Below, piece after piece: positions 34,588 to 43,988 of a stretch of 64,000 nt of DNA. Position 1 is the stretch's first letter. Each line of letters starts with the position of its first letter. The DNA lies in assembly GCA_947259225.1 (NCBI GenBank), contig CAMYLK010000006.1, forward strand, positions 1 to 64,000. Reading direction: 5' to 3'. Position numbers and translations under genes: made by a program. This DNA comes from an uncultured Desulfobulbaceae bacterium. GTDB taxonomy: Bacteria > Desulfobacterota > Desulfobulbia > Desulfobulbales > Desulfobulbaceae. The notes below the pieces were generated by a model. The model saw only the letters and a list, made by a program, of their open reading frames with translations, was not told where the DNA came from and searched no databases.

Positions 34588-36552
34588 TTAATTTTTGGGA
34601 TTAGAAACATAGAGATCGCCCCGATCACAATCACCGTTTGAGGTGACACGATATGACGTGTCACTTGGAACATGATGAATAAATATATCATGCCTATCAC
34701 CTTCTGAAGTACTGACAATCCACTGAGGGCTGTTAGACCAGAGCTGATTATCAAACTTTCCACCTGCAGGCGCGGTGATGTGCTCGACTCGCTGCACAGA
34801 GTCCCAGCTGTACAAGTTCAGCACTCTGTGTTTTCGCCCGTTTACGGTAACAAGGCTGCCATTGGGCGAAAGGCTTGCTGAACATCCCCTGGCAACAGTA
34901 CGACTTTTTCCGGTTTGCAAATCAAACACTTGAACCCTGTAACCAAGAGAGGTTCGAACTGTCGCTGCTAACCTGATACCATCTTCCGCTATATCGATTT
35001 CAAGAAACTCATTCCCCTTAAGAACTGTCGTGACTTTTTGTCGTCTAAGATCAACCCGGCGAAGAGATTTGTGATCAGTAAAAAGGACAGATTGTCCGTC
35101 CGGGTCAAAGCAGACTGCCTTTGCCTTGGCAGCTGTTGCAATTGCCTTCGCCTTACCACCTCTGGGTGAAACAATCATTATTTTGTTTCCATCTACAAAG
35201 GCGATTTTTTTTCCGTCTGGTGACCAGCGGGGAGATGTGCCGTACTCTACAATACGTTGTGGCTTTTTAGAGCCAATTTTGACTGTGTAAATGCCATCAG
35301 GGCGCTGGTAGACCACTTTCCCCGTCATTCTGAACGGTGTCGGCGAAACAGTGTTTGCCCCTTCAGCTTTTAAAATACCGGCATGAGTTGATGCCCGGAC
35401 TTGTTGCAGGGTATTGTCCCCGGGCAGCAGAAAGTAACAGAGGGCAATCAATACAACAAATGTCCCCGTCAGCTTACCCCAGAAAAATCGGCTGGACACC
35501 TCCATTGTGAAGTCCTCCTTCCTGTGAGGATGTGGATGGAAAAAAGGGAGCAGCAGGAGAAGCAGGGCAAACGCCCCAAGAGAATATCCGTAAACCTGGG
35601 TGAACAGGTGATGTGAAATGCTGGTGAGCGCAGCCATGTGCTCGGGATAACCCAGAAGCTGAAATACCAGGGCCCATGTTCCTTCATAGACACCGAATCC
35701 GGCTACTCCTGATATCGGAAGACTTGCCGCAATCTCGGCACTGCATAGTCCCGTGAAAACCTTTGAAAGGGGAAAGGACTCGATGGAAAATCCGAGTGGC
35801 AGAACCAGGGCGAGCAGCAAAACATAGAGTGAAAGGTACTTGAAAATTCTTACGCCGACAGATAGGGAAAGAATTTTCCAGAAAATTCCACTATTACGGG
35901 TAAGTTCAATATTTTTTACGGTATCAACCAGAGCCAGATGGAGTTTGTGCTGGTATTTTTCAGGTATAAAAGGTAACGAGGCCGAAATCCTTGCCATGAG
36001 CGTTACAATGCGGGGTAGTAGTACCAGGACAAGGCCACTGCCGAACGCCAGGATTAAACCTCCCGTCACCATGAAAACAGGTGGAATAAGCTCTGAACCT
36101 GCTTCAAGAGCAGCCAGGAAAATGAGAAATGCCAGCGCGAGGATATCAAAGACAAACGAGAGGGCGAAACTGGAGGCGGCGGGACCGAAAGGGACCCCCA
36201 GCCGGTTCTGTACGAGATAGATATAGATAAGCGTGCCGAGGCGGGCCGGCAGCAGGTCGGAAAAAAAATTCCTGACCAGTGTTATCAGGTACAATGCTAT
36301 CGAATTGGGGTGGTAACCGGAAGCATTTAAAATAACTGCATAACGCCAGGTCCTGAAGAAGCTCATGGAAAGTGACATGAGAAGAAAAAGCAATAACCAG
36401 TCAAGGGTGATCCCTTTTACCAGGTCCATTACCTCACGTATTGATACAATCGAAAACAGATACGTAAAGACTCCGGCCGAGACAAGAAGCGAAAAAATGA
36501 AAAACCAGAAACGCCGGGGAGATATTCCTTTTAGAAAATTCTCAGTTATCAT
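34588..36552 (-). CDS. YbhN/LPG-synthase-type membrane protein fused to beta-propeller
   Basis: 654 residues. The first about 335 are a polytopic domain of the UPF0104/YbhN family (flippase-like domain of lysylphosphatidylglycerol synthases), with LARLGTLIY-type loops (DLLPARLGTLIYIYLVQN) and PISGVAGFGVYEGTW near 285. After a further membrane segment at about 355-378 comes a TolB/WD40-like propeller from about 407 to the end: SPRWSPDGKKIAFV, CFDPDGQSVLFT, ASLSPNGSLVTV and a closing YRVTSNGDCDRGDLYVS. The propeller would face the periplasm. The start overlaps the previous gene by 11 bases. The fusion is unusual. Confidence 0.82.
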   Translation of the reverse strand: MITENFLKGISPRRFWFFIFSLLVSAGVFTYLFSIVSIREVMDLVKGITLDWLLLFLLMSLSMSFFRTWRYAVILNASGYHPNSIALYLITLVRNFFSDLLPARLGTLIYIYLVQNRLGVPFGPAASSFALSFVFDILALAFLIFLAALEAGSELIPPVFMVTGGLILAFGSGLVLVLLPRIVTLMARISASLPFIPEKYQHKLHLALVDTVKNIELTRNSGIFWKILSLSVGVRIFKYLSLYVLLLALVLPLGFSIESFPLSKVFTGLCSAEIAASLPISGVAGFGVYEGTWALVFQLLGYPEHMAALTSISHHLFTQVYGYSLGAFALLLLLLPFFHPHPHRKEDFTMEVSSRFFWGKLTGTFVVLIALCYFLLPGDNTLQQVRASTHAGILKAEGANTVSPTPFRMTGKVVYQRPDGIYTVKIGSKKPQRIVEYGTSPRWSPDGKKIAFVDGNKIMIVSPRGGKAKAIATAAKAKAVCFDPDGQSVLFTDHKSLRRVDLRRQKVTTVLKGNEFLEIDIAEDGIRLAATVRTSLGYRVQVFDLQTGKSRTVARGCSASLSPNGSLVTVNGRKHRVLNLYSWDSVQRVEHITAPAGGKFDNQLWSNSPQWIVSTSEGDRHDIFIHHVPSDTSYRVTSNGDCDRGDLYVSNPKN

Positions 36553-37855
36553 GATAGCGGCAGAACATATTTTTCCGCATGATGTTCAAACGGTTCAGGA
36601 AAACACCCAGGGGGGAAAATAAAATTTTTAAAATGATTTTGCGCGTGAATGGTGATCGAAAAAGAGAAAAAATCTGATATTCCAGCCCTTTCAACCTTTC
36701 ACTGGATGATGAAAGAGGCAGGATGCAGTGATAATCCGGCAGGGGCCGGCCATTCTTTTTTCTTTTCCGAAGGCGTTCATAACTGCGGGATTTTTTTCCA
36801 CGCGACATGTTGAGAATTCTCTTTGATGCCCTCTCCATGGGGAGAGAATGCAGGGAAATAAACTTGTCTTCGACAGCTTGCTGCAGCAGATGCATCCCTC
36901 TTTGAGTTCTCTGGGAGATAAGCGTACATCTTTCAAGTTGAGCAAGGCTGCCTGTATAATCGAAAGCCCAGAAATCTCCAAAACTCAGGTCTGCATACTC
37001 GGCAAGTGCATCAGTACAGAGATAACAACGTTCAGCTCCGTACAGACGAAACATAACATTCATAACATTTTTGATATTAATGGTATGCAGGGGTATTTTT
37101 TCCCCGTCTTTTTTGACGACATGGAAACCACCAGGCCAACCGCCGCCGCGAAAATCAAAACGGGCTATATCCTTCAATTCGATATTGTTTGCTTCAATAG
37201 CTTCTACATGTCCATTGGGATCGAGGTTGCAGTTGCAGTAAAGCCCAAAAATATAAGCTATTTTCCCCGCCAGACCGGGGTCAACCTCTTCAAGTTTCCG
37301 AAGGCCATGGATCTGGCAGGGGAGCGCTACAACGGCAAATTTCCCCTTTTTCCTGCGCAGTTCACCCAGTGCCTTCATTGTAGGTGCAAGGCAATACTTT
37401 GACTGGGCAGCGTCGCGAATATCCTCTGCCGTGACGGCAAGAAAGCCTTTGGGACGATAAGGCTGGTCCGTTTCCATCCCGACAACGACTGCACCATCAA
37501 TTTTTCCGGTTTCCAGAAGATAAACAAGCAAGCCGGTTATCATCCCGCCGCTTGCCCCGGCCAAGCGAATTGTATCATCATAAGGGTGGGCGACAAACAG
37601 GTTTTCAGTATAACCCTGCAGGTCAGACGGATCATACTCAGCATTAAACATCTCCCGGGAAAGCTTGGGAAAATCAACCTCTCCGCCAGGGCAGCATTGG
37701 GTGCAGAACCCGCAGGATGTACAGCGGCCGTCCAGGACAGGAAAAGACTCTTCGTTAAACCTGATAACCTGAACCGGACATACTCCCGCGCAGATACCGC
37801 ATCGGGCACATAATCCACGGCTAATAACTTTTTGTTGGAGTTCCTCAAAATTCAT
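36542..37855 (-). CDS. F420-hydrogenase-beta-like iron-sulfur protein
   Basis: 437 residues. Two [4Fe-4S] ferredoxin motifs open the protein: Cys16, 19, 22 and 26, then Cys45, 48, 51 and 55. The FrhB-type N- and C-terminal domains follow (GASGGMITGLLVYLLETG near 99, CQIHGLRKLEEVDPG near 181, FGLYCNC and GDFWAFDYTGS). Proteins of this family lacking other hydrogenase subunits are often next to polysaccharide pyruvyl transferases, as here at 39655, and probably act as a flavin oxidoreductase on a sugar or lipid intermediate. The substrate is unknown. Confidence 0.85.
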   Translation of the reverse strand: MNFEELQQKVISRGLCARCGICAGVCPVQVIRFNEESFPVLDGRCTSCGFCTQCCPGGEVDFPKLSREMFNAEYDPSDLQGYTENLFVAHPYDDTIRLAGASGGMITGLLVYLLETGKIDGAVVVGMETDQPYRPKGFLAVTAEDIRDAAQSKYCLAPTMKALGELRRKKGKFAVVALPCQIHGLRKLEEVDPGLAGKIAYIFGLYCNCNLDPNGHVEAIEANNIELKDIARFDFRGGGWPGGFHVVKKDGEKIPLHTINIKNVMNVMFRLYGAERCYLCTDALAEYADLSFGDFWAFDYTGSLAQLERCTLISQRTQRGMHLLQQAVEDKFISLHSLPMERASKRILNMSRGKKSRSYERLRKRKKNGRPLPDYHCILPLSSSSERLKGLEYQIFSLFRSPFTRKIILKILFSPLGVFLNRLNIMRKNMFCRYHDN

Positions 37856-37971
37856 GTTTATACTCTTGCCACCGGTATGTATAGAGAGAATTTCCCGGAC
37901 GGGAGAGTTGTTTCTGGATGCTGTTGTTTTTACTGCTAGACATTTCTTACCACCGGAACAAATACCATTAA

Positions 37972-39069
37972 TCAGACAGATGTCTCTTGCTGTTTTTTTT
38001 CGACAAACTGCTCGAGCTGCTCAAGTTCTAAATTTCTATAATATTTATACGAGAGATAAACGAGGTATCCAAGTATGCCAAGGAACAACATTTTAACCCG
38101 CAGTAAAAGTCCCATGGCCAGCGACTCGGCAGGAAGAATAGGAATCAGCATGAAATATAACACAAAGACAGATTCAAAAAAACCAAGATTGCCCAGCAGT
38201 GTTACCGGAAGATGGGCTACAAACATTATCGTGGGGATAAGGGCACATAGAGTAAGGAAATCAGGATTCACCCCAAATGCCCTGAATGAAACATATACAT
38301 TCACCCAGGTAAAAATATAAAAGAATATTGTGAGAACGACAATCTTGAATAACAAGGCCGGGTTGTTCTGAATTATTTTTACCGCCTGAATTAACTCCTC
38401 ATGGAATTTTTTCAAACGTCTGAATAAGCCATCATTGCAGCGAATCAGAAAAGATACTGCTGTTTTGACAGGTGAAATCCCGGACCTGTCTGCTCCGTTT
38501 TTGATTGCTGTAAACATAATAGTCATCATTTTATCCGGCAGAGAGAGGGGGTCCTTCACCGTCCACACCCAGGAAATGATGCCAAGGAGGACTATGGCCA
38601 CGACTACCGGAACATAGATATAAGGGCTGCTGTAGAGTTGCGGCCTGAGAAGTGGAGCAAAAATAACAAGTAGAATGAGAAAAAGTATGCCGGAAAATCG
38701 TTCAATAAATACACTGACAGCCGAATATGCCTGGTTGTCAATAAGCTTCCCTGCATAAAAAGACCGGACTACATCCCCGCCAACTGTAGAAGGCAGTAAA
38801 TTGGAAAAAAAATAACCGATCAGATAAATTCGAAGAAGGGTCAGGAAAGGAACATGTTCTCCTTTTACATCCAGAAGTATTTTCCACTTCAGGCAGCTGA
38901 TTGATAACATGACGGGGATAAGTAAAAATGACAGCACGAAATAAAACCATTCAATTCTGTCAAGCATGTCAAGCAACTCGTGTCCCTGGACAAAAGAGAA
39001 GAGGACTATAAAAAAAGCTATACTGAAAACAGCTTTTGTTACATAGGTTACGATATTAATTTTTTTCAT
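37972..39069 (-). CDS. YbhN/UPF0104 flippase-like membrane protein
   Basis: 365 residues with about eight membrane segments. IGYFFSNLLPSTVGGDVVR near 100 and SVFIERFSGILF near 130 are the diagnostic loops of the lysylphosphatidylglycerol synthase transmembrane family; PVTLLGNLGFFESVFVLYF near 302 is the second. Members are linked to lipid or glycolipid transfer. It has no propeller, unlike its relative at 34588. A TTG at 39108 with GGAAGG six bases upstream is an alternative start; the ATG at 39069 gives the usual N-terminus. Confidence 0.86.
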   Translation of the reverse strand: MKKINIVTYVTKAVFSIAFFIVLFSFVQGHELLDMLDRIEWFYFVLSFLLIPVMLSISCLKWKILLDVKGEHVPFLTLLRIYLIGYFFSNLLPSTVGGDVVRSFYAGKLIDNQAYSAVSVFIERFSGILFLILLVIFAPLLRPQLYSSPYIYVPVVVAIVLLGIISWVWTVKDPLSLPDKMMTIMFTAIKNGADRSGISPVKTAVSFLIRCNDGLFRRLKKFHEELIQAVKIIQNNPALLFKIVVLTIFFYIFTWVNVYVSFRAFGVNPDFLTLCALIPTIMFVAHLPVTLLGNLGFFESVFVLYFMLIPILPAESLAMGLLLRVKMLFLGILGYLVYLSYKYYRNLELEQLEQFVEKKQQETSV

Positions 39070-39151
39070 GTAATGTGAAGGACATTCCGACTTCCGGTAA
39101 CTAGTCAACAGCTCCCTTCCATCTTTTGTTATTACAGGAATTTATCTGGTG

Positions 39152-39607
39152 TTAATGAAGGATGAATTTTTTTTCGGCAACCTTTTGGCCATGTAAATAT
39201 GCCTTGACCGACCATTCACCGTAATTTTCGATGTCAATGTCGTGCCCTGTGAAATTACGTTGCAATGGTCCTTTTTTCAGGAGCTTCATCCATGAATGCG
39301 ACATATAGCCTGTAGTTTTTTTCAGCTCAAAATCATGGTTGTCCTGGCGGGTGATTCTGCCCATTGGATTTGTCCAATGGGTAATAATAGAATAACTTCC
39401 AGCGGGTAAATCTGTACATATTACATTGAAAAATATTTTGTCTGAGACAGTAAAATTTTTTACCGGCTGAGAAAATGACCTATCTCTATACAACTCGCCG
39501 TTGCAATAGAAGGGATCTGTTGCGTACACGTAAAAAGGATAAATCAAAAACAGAAGCCCTGCCGCCAAACCCGTCCGCAATATATTGATTCCAGTTCGGT
39601 TGTCCAT
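39152..39607 (-). CDS. exported protein of unknown function
   Basis: 151 residues from the ATG at 39607. A signal peptide covers about 1-31 (hydrophobic AAGLLFLIYPFYVYA, likely cleavage before TDPF). The mature part, about 120 residues with two Cys (FYCNGEL, VICTDLP), looks like an all-beta domain with alternating strands, ending EWSVKAYLHGQKVAEKKF. A periplasmic Ig-like or filamin-like fold is possible. No family is recognised. It sits between a flippase-like gene and the pyruvyl transferase gene in the same direction. Confidence 0.7.
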   Translation of the reverse strand: MDNRTGINILRTGLAAGLLFLIYPFYVYATDPFYCNGELYRDRSFSQPVKNFTVSDKIFFNVICTDLPAGSYSIITHWTNPMGRITRQDNHDFELKKTTGYMSHSWMKLLKKGPLQRNFTGHDIDIENYGEWSVKAYLHGQKVAEKKFILH

Positions 39608-39654
39608 GTCAGTCAACTCTTTCTGCCAGCCCCGCTTAACTTATCCAGCACTCC

Positions 39655-40830
39655 TTACAAGCTATCAAGAATGCCTGATACCAACGATACACTGTTGCGG
39701 GATTTTTTCTTTTCCTGCTCAACAATTGATTTCAAACCAAGACTCAAATTTTCTCGGTCCTCCCTGGCACGTTTCATTATACCGGCTAATTTTTCCGGTG
39801 ACATGGCATTCAAATCAATTGACCAGTCTTCCATGCCGACCGTTTTCAAAAAACCAGCGCTCTTGGGATAGGCATTTATACTGATCATTGGCGTGGTGAC
39901 AGCTGCACAAAAAATCAGGGTATGAGTTCGAAGGCCTGCGTGTACATCCACCTTGCCAAGCAGTCCGGTCAACTCCTGATACGTATAATTGTTGTTGCCT
40001 ACCACCCTGACTCTGTCCTGACGTCTGATATACTGAACGCATTCCTGAGTAATTTTCATGTCCATAATCTGGGTCACTGTAAACAGGACATCAACATCAA
40101 GTTCATCAATAAGGATATCGGCCGCACCAGCTATTATTTTACAGAAATCTTCCCTACCGAGAGATCCTGTCTGGCTCCAGTCATCAATGTAGGCATTGAC
40201 GTTCAGACCCACTGTGCCATTCGGTCCTTTGAACAAGTCCTCTTTGCTGATTATTTCCTGAAGCCTGGACTCGGAAGGTGGTTGCGTGTTCAGGGCACAA
40301 TCGGCATGAACCACGATTTCAGGATGACGCAAGTTCAAGTTTTCAATCAGCTCCTTGGTCTGGGCATCCCTTGTTATGACGAGTGGACAGCAATCCAATA
40401 CCTTCTGCAGGGCCTGCTTGCCGACTTCATGGTCAATGGGGCCGATGCTGGAATTATACATAATGATCGGAATGCCCTTTTTTTTACAAAATGAAGAAAA
40501 CCACGCTATGGATTTGAGATTATTGACAAAGGGATTGTTAAATTTCCGGTCAAACAGGATGTTATCGGTAACCAACACCATTTCCGTATTGGTCATGGCC
40601 CGGAACATGGGCCAACCCAGGTTTTTCAGGGCAAAGTTCCAGGGCATCATGCCCATGGGACGGATGGGGTGGTGGCCGAAATGAGATTGAATAAAACCGG
40701 TGTTTAATGTGGGTATTTGAAAAGTGATGTCAGAGCGCTCAAGGGCGAAATCATCCAGCAGGTTGCCAAGGATTGCATTATCACCGGCATTACGGCCCGA
40801 ATTATTGCCAAGAACTGTAATTGTTTTCAT
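39655..40830 (-). CDS. polysaccharide pyruvyl transferase family protein
   Basis: 391 residues. VLGNNSGRNAGDNAIL at 6-21 is the N-terminal loop of the CsaB/WcaK family, SSIGPIDHEVG near 143 and the C-terminal GLRTHTLIFCAAVTTPMISI near 310 are its other signatures. The family adds pyruvate ketals from PEP to sugars, giving an acidic glycan. The ATG at 40830 is chosen because GGAG lies five bases upstream. It is next to an epimerase gene, and the F420-hydrogenase-beta-like gene that often travels with it is nearby. Confidence 0.88.
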   Translation of the reverse strand: MKTITVLGNNSGRNAGDNAILGNLLDDFALERSDITFQIPTLNTGFIQSHFGHHPIRPMGMMPWNFALKNLGWPMFRAMTNTEMVLVTDNILFDRKFNNPFVNNLKSIAWFSSFCKKKGIPIIMYNSSIGPIDHEVGKQALQKVLDCCPLVITRDAQTKELIENLNLRHPEIVVHADCALNTQPPSESRLQEIISKEDLFKGPNGTVGLNVNAYIDDWSQTGSLGREDFCKIIAGAADILIDELDVDVLFTVTQIMDMKITQECVQYIRRQDRVRVVGNNNYTYQELTGLLGKVDVHAGLRTHTLIFCAAVTTPMISINAYPKSAGFLKTVGMEDWSIDLNAMSPEKLAGIMKRAREDRENLSLGLKSIVEQEKKKSRNSVSLVSGILDSL

Positions 40831-40850
40831 GCGTTCTCCAGTTTTTATGG

Positions 40851-41867
40851 TCAGAGCCATCCCTGCTTGACATACCAGTCAGCCGTTTCAATGATACCGT
40901 CCTCGTTTGTGTGCCTGGGCTTGTACCCAAGGACATTGCGCATTTTGCTGACATCGAAATGACGGTCCTTGGAGTAGAATGCCACCCTTCTTCTGTATAT
41001 GGGGGGTTCAATTTTAAAGGGCTTGCATACGGCCTCGCAAATATCAGCTGCAAGGAAAAAGGGGCCTATGGGAAGGCGAAGAGTTTTTGTTTTTTTACCA
41101 AAATGTCCTGCTACCGTATGGGCGATATCGGCAATGGCAATCGGTACATCGGCACCGCTGATAAACGTTTCTCCGAGGGCTTCAGGGTGCGTTGCCGCGA
41201 TAATGAATGTATTTGTCAGGTCATCCACGTGGACGAGGTGATACATGCATTTTCCTTTGCCGAGCAGCAGAAAATAAGGTTTCAAGGCCATTTTGAAGAG
41301 TTTGAGAAGCCGCCTGTCTCCCGGGCCATAAATTGCAGCAGGTCGGACTATGGTATAGGGGAGGTTGTTTTCAGCGGCGAAGGCGTTCAACCACTCCTCG
41401 GCCTCCATCTTGGTACGCTGGTAGCCGTCGCCCGGTGCGAAACGATACTCTTCAGTTGCCGGCGGATTTTCTATATGGCCATGCACGCCGATTGTGGAAA
41501 CATGCACAAGCCGTTTAAATTCAGGATTTTTCAGGACCTCGGCTGCTATTATCCTGGTACTCTGTACATGGACATTCCAGTAGTCCTGCTCTGTACTTTT
41601 GGCTTCCCTGAAGGCGGCGGCAACATGAAAGACATACTTCTGGCCGGCAACAGCACGGCGCATGACATCCTCGTCAAAAACATCGCCGCGGAACCACTGG
41701 ATATCCAGATCTTTCAGCGGATCAAGGTTGGAACTCTGCCGGGCAACGGCACTGACTTTGAGGCCTGCTTCCACTAATTTTCTGGTCAGAACTATACCGG
41801 TAAATCCGGTTGCTCCTGTTACCAACACATGAGTCCCAGCCGGTATCCGGCAGAGTGATTCACTCAT
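40851..41867 (-). CDS. NAD-dependent epimerase/dehydratase (extended SDR)
   Basis: 338 residues. The Rossmann motif GATGFTG is at 18-24, DLDIQWFRGDVFD follows, HVAAAFREA near 81 is the NNAG region, VSTIGVHG supplies the Ser/Thr, and Tyr149-Lys153 (YQRTK) is the catalytic pair. Typical of nucleotide-sugar epimerases, reductases or 3-beta-HSD-like members; VDDLTNTFIIAATHPEALG is the usual late motif. The substrate is not evident. It lies 20 bases upstream of the pyruvyl transferase gene. Confidence 0.88.
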   Translation of the reverse strand: MSESLCRIPAGTHVLVTGATGFTGIVLTRKLVEAGLKVSAVARQSSNLDPLKDLDIQWFRGDVFDEDVMRRAVAGQKYVFHVAAAFREAKSTEQDYWNVHVQSTRIIAAEVLKNPEFKRLVHVSTIGVHGHIENPPATEEYRFAPGDGYQRTKMEAEEWLNAFAAENNLPYTIVRPAAIYGPGDRRLLKLFKMALKPYFLLLGKGKCMYHLVHVDDLTNTFIIAATHPEALGETFISGADVPIAIADIAHTVAGHFGKKTKTLRLPIGPFFLAADICEAVCKPFKIEPPIYRRRVAFYSKDRHFDVSKMRNVLGYKPRHTNEDGIIETADWYVKQGWL

Positions 41868-41966
41868 AGAATTCCCATTGAAAAGGTTGCGCTATTTTAA
41901 AAAGAAAAACTTTTATAAAACCATGTAACAGGCGAAGTTGCAACTGAAAATCAGGCCAGGCCATTC

Positions 41967-42755
41967 TCAGCCTGCTTCCTGTTTTTTTGACCGGGAATTT
42001 TTTATCAGCCGTTCCAGGGTTGTGAACACCCCTCCACGCTTTCCTGCCAAAATCGGCTTGAGCCCGGGTTGCGTGAGTAGAGAGCGTATGGACTCCACAG
42101 GGTTTCCCAGGTCAAAATCATTTTCAAGGCGAACGGCATACCGCCCCATGTTTTTCTCTTCACCGGTAAAGGGCAGCGGGTCCGATCCCGCCACAATCGC
42201 AAATCCTTTGTTACTGGCATACCGCATAAGCACCGGTTGAAGCCAACCCACTGGCCGCAGGGTTGTGTCGCCGACCAGCAATGTTCCCGGCTTGTTTGAA
42301 TCCAGTAAATCTTTCACAACCTTTTTGCGCCTGAAAAACCATTTGCCGGGCGCCCAACTGATGGCCGGCAGGCCGTTTGCCGACCTGATCTTAGAGAGAA
42401 CATCCTGAGCAGGCAGTCCATCGGGAATGAATGTGTCCGAGGTCAAAGACAGTATTTCAATGCGCTCACGGGTGATCACCTGGCGGCCAGGAAAGATATA
42501 GAGGTCCGGCCACCCTTTTTCACGGAGCAATATAAAATTGTCCTGACACTGTGCCTGGACCTGCCGGCGGAGTTGAGGCAGGGTGCTCTCCCGGAATTCC
42601 TTGAAAAAATGACAATCATGGCGTTCCGCGAGCATGGCGCCGCAAACGGCCCCGTCATTCATGCCTGCCAAGTTGGTCCTCAGGGTGTCCAGGGCGATTT
42701 GAGGATTATAGCAGGGATAAAAGTGTACATGGGTGTCAGCTATCAATATTGACAT
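41967..42755 (-). CDS. metal-dependent hydrolase-like (PHP/amidohydrolase) protein
   Basis: 262 residues. IADTHVHFYP (Asp7, His9, His11) is a metal-binding start, His46-Asp47 (AERHD) could be further ligands, and SWAPGKWFFRRKKV and VAGSDPLPFTGEE resemble the late strands of TIM-barrel phosphoesterase or amidohydrolase folds. The family is not certain and the substrate unknown. GAGGTGA lies before the ATG, 6 bases after the GT4 stop, so they are in one operon. A role in trimming or editing a glycan precursor is only a guess. Confidence 0.5.
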   Translation of the reverse strand: MSILIADTHVHFYPCYNPQIALDTLRTNLAGMNDGAVCGAMLAERHDCHFFKEFRESTLPQLRRQVQAQCQDNFILLREKGWPDLYIFPGRQVITRERIEILSLTSDTFIPDGLPAQDVLSKIRSANGLPAISWAPGKWFFRRKKVVKDLLDSNKPGTLLVGDTTLRPVGWLQPVLMRYASNKGFAIVAGSDPLPFTGEEKNMGRYAVRLENDFDLGNPVESIRSLLTQPGLKPILAGKRGGVFTTLERLIKNSRSKKQEAG

Positions 42756-42761
42756 ATCACC

Positions 42762-43931
42762 TCATTGAGTGGTGTTCAAAACAAATGCATAACAGGCCGC
42801 CAGCCTCTTGGTATACTCGTGAAAATTGTATTTTGTCTCATATAACCTGCGCCCCTGCAAACCCATTTTTTCTCGCCTGTCAGCATCACTGACCAGAGAA
42901 ATAATGGCCGTTGCCATTGCTGAAGGGTTGGGAGTTGCGAGGACAGCTGTCTCCTCGTCAAGGATGAGACGATTGGCCTCCACATCGGTAGCTAAGATTG
43001 AACGTCCAACCTTGAGATAATCAAGAAGCTTCAAGGGGGTGTTAACGCCGCTTATTCTGGGAGACAGTAAAATATCAGAGGCAGCAAGGTAATCCGGCAA
43101 TTTGTCCGGCGCGATCTTGCCTAAAAAGGTTACTTTCTCATGGGAGCCGGACATTTGCAATTGTTCTTTCCTCTCCTTAATTTCCTTCTCTGTCCCGCCA
43201 ATGATAATGAACCTGGCCGAAGGACAGCCCTGCACCACCTCAGGTATAGCCTGGAGGAGCAGATCAACTCCCTGGTACACTGCGAACGAGCCGACGAAGG
43301 TGACGAGAACCTCATCTTCATGTTTCTTCAGTTCTTCACGAACCCGGGAAACATTTTCAGGAGATGGTTCTACCAGTGAAGAGGGAATGTCAAAGATATG
43401 AAAGGCAGGAGTCTTGGTTCCCATTTCCTCTACCTGGCGGACCAGCCCCTGCCCTGTTCCAATGACCGCATCGACTCGTTTAACAGTTGCATGCTCCACA
43501 AAAGAATAAACACGCAGCAGGCAATTTTTAAGAAAGCCTTTTTTGTAGGAAAAAGGATCGGAATGCTTTTCAAAAATTGACTTGCTGTTAATAAGCCTGC
43601 TCAAAATGACCGCAATCATTCCTGTTTCCTCTATGCCGTGGATGACTTCGTAACGCGTTTGTCTGACAAGCTGTATCCCTTTCAGGAGAATGAGTACGTC
43701 AAAGAAAATTTTATGGAGAGATGGACCAATTGGAATGTTTTTCACGCGGAAGGGATTGGCAACCCTGATAATTCTTACCCCTTCGATGTCCAGTCGTTCT
43801 CCGATTGGCAGGGTCAGCAGATCAACAGAGTAACCTGATTTTACGAGTGCCATGGCATTGAAGCTGACGCGGATGGGCGAGCCCCGCCACTGGAAAAAAG
43901 GCTGGGGGGAAATAAGCAGAATTTTTTTCAT
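42762..43931 (-). CDS. family 4 glycosyltransferase
   Basis: 389 residues, GT-B. ILLISPQPFFQWRGSPIRV at the N-terminus is the acceptor-side loop; VTFVGSFAVYQGVDLLL near 207 opens the donor half; GVNTPLKLLDYLKVGRSILA near 301 holds the conserved glutamine/leucine-type motif in place of the usual E-x7-E. It is cytoplasmic. The gene lies 57 bases after the DUF2142-like gene and 6 before the hydrolase-like gene. Confidence 0.88.
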   Translation of the reverse strand: MKKILLISPQPFFQWRGSPIRVSFNAMALVKSGYSVDLLTLPIGERLDIEGVRIIRVANPFRVKNIPIGPSLHKIFFDVLILLKGIQLVRQTRYEVIHGIEETGMIAVILSRLINSKSIFEKHSDPFSYKKGFLKNCLLRVYSFVEHATVKRVDAVIGTGQGLVRQVEEMGTKTPAFHIFDIPSSLVEPSPENVSRVREELKKHEDEVLVTFVGSFAVYQGVDLLLQAIPEVVQGCPSARFIIIGGTEKEIKERKEQLQMSGSHEKVTFLGKIAPDKLPDYLAASDILLSPRISGVNTPLKLLDYLKVGRSILATDVEANRLILDEETAVLATPNPSAMATAIISLVSDADRREKMGLQGRRLYETKYNFHEYTKRLAACYAFVLNTTQ

Positions 43932-43988
43932 GAGAGGAACTCTGTATATTTTTCTAAACGAAGTGATCTCATGAATAGGTGCCTGCGG

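Noticed and set aside
34446-34763. 105-codon minus-strand frame across the repeat
   Set aside because: It runs through the hairpin repeat and overlaps the real C-terminus of the flippase-propeller protein in another frame.
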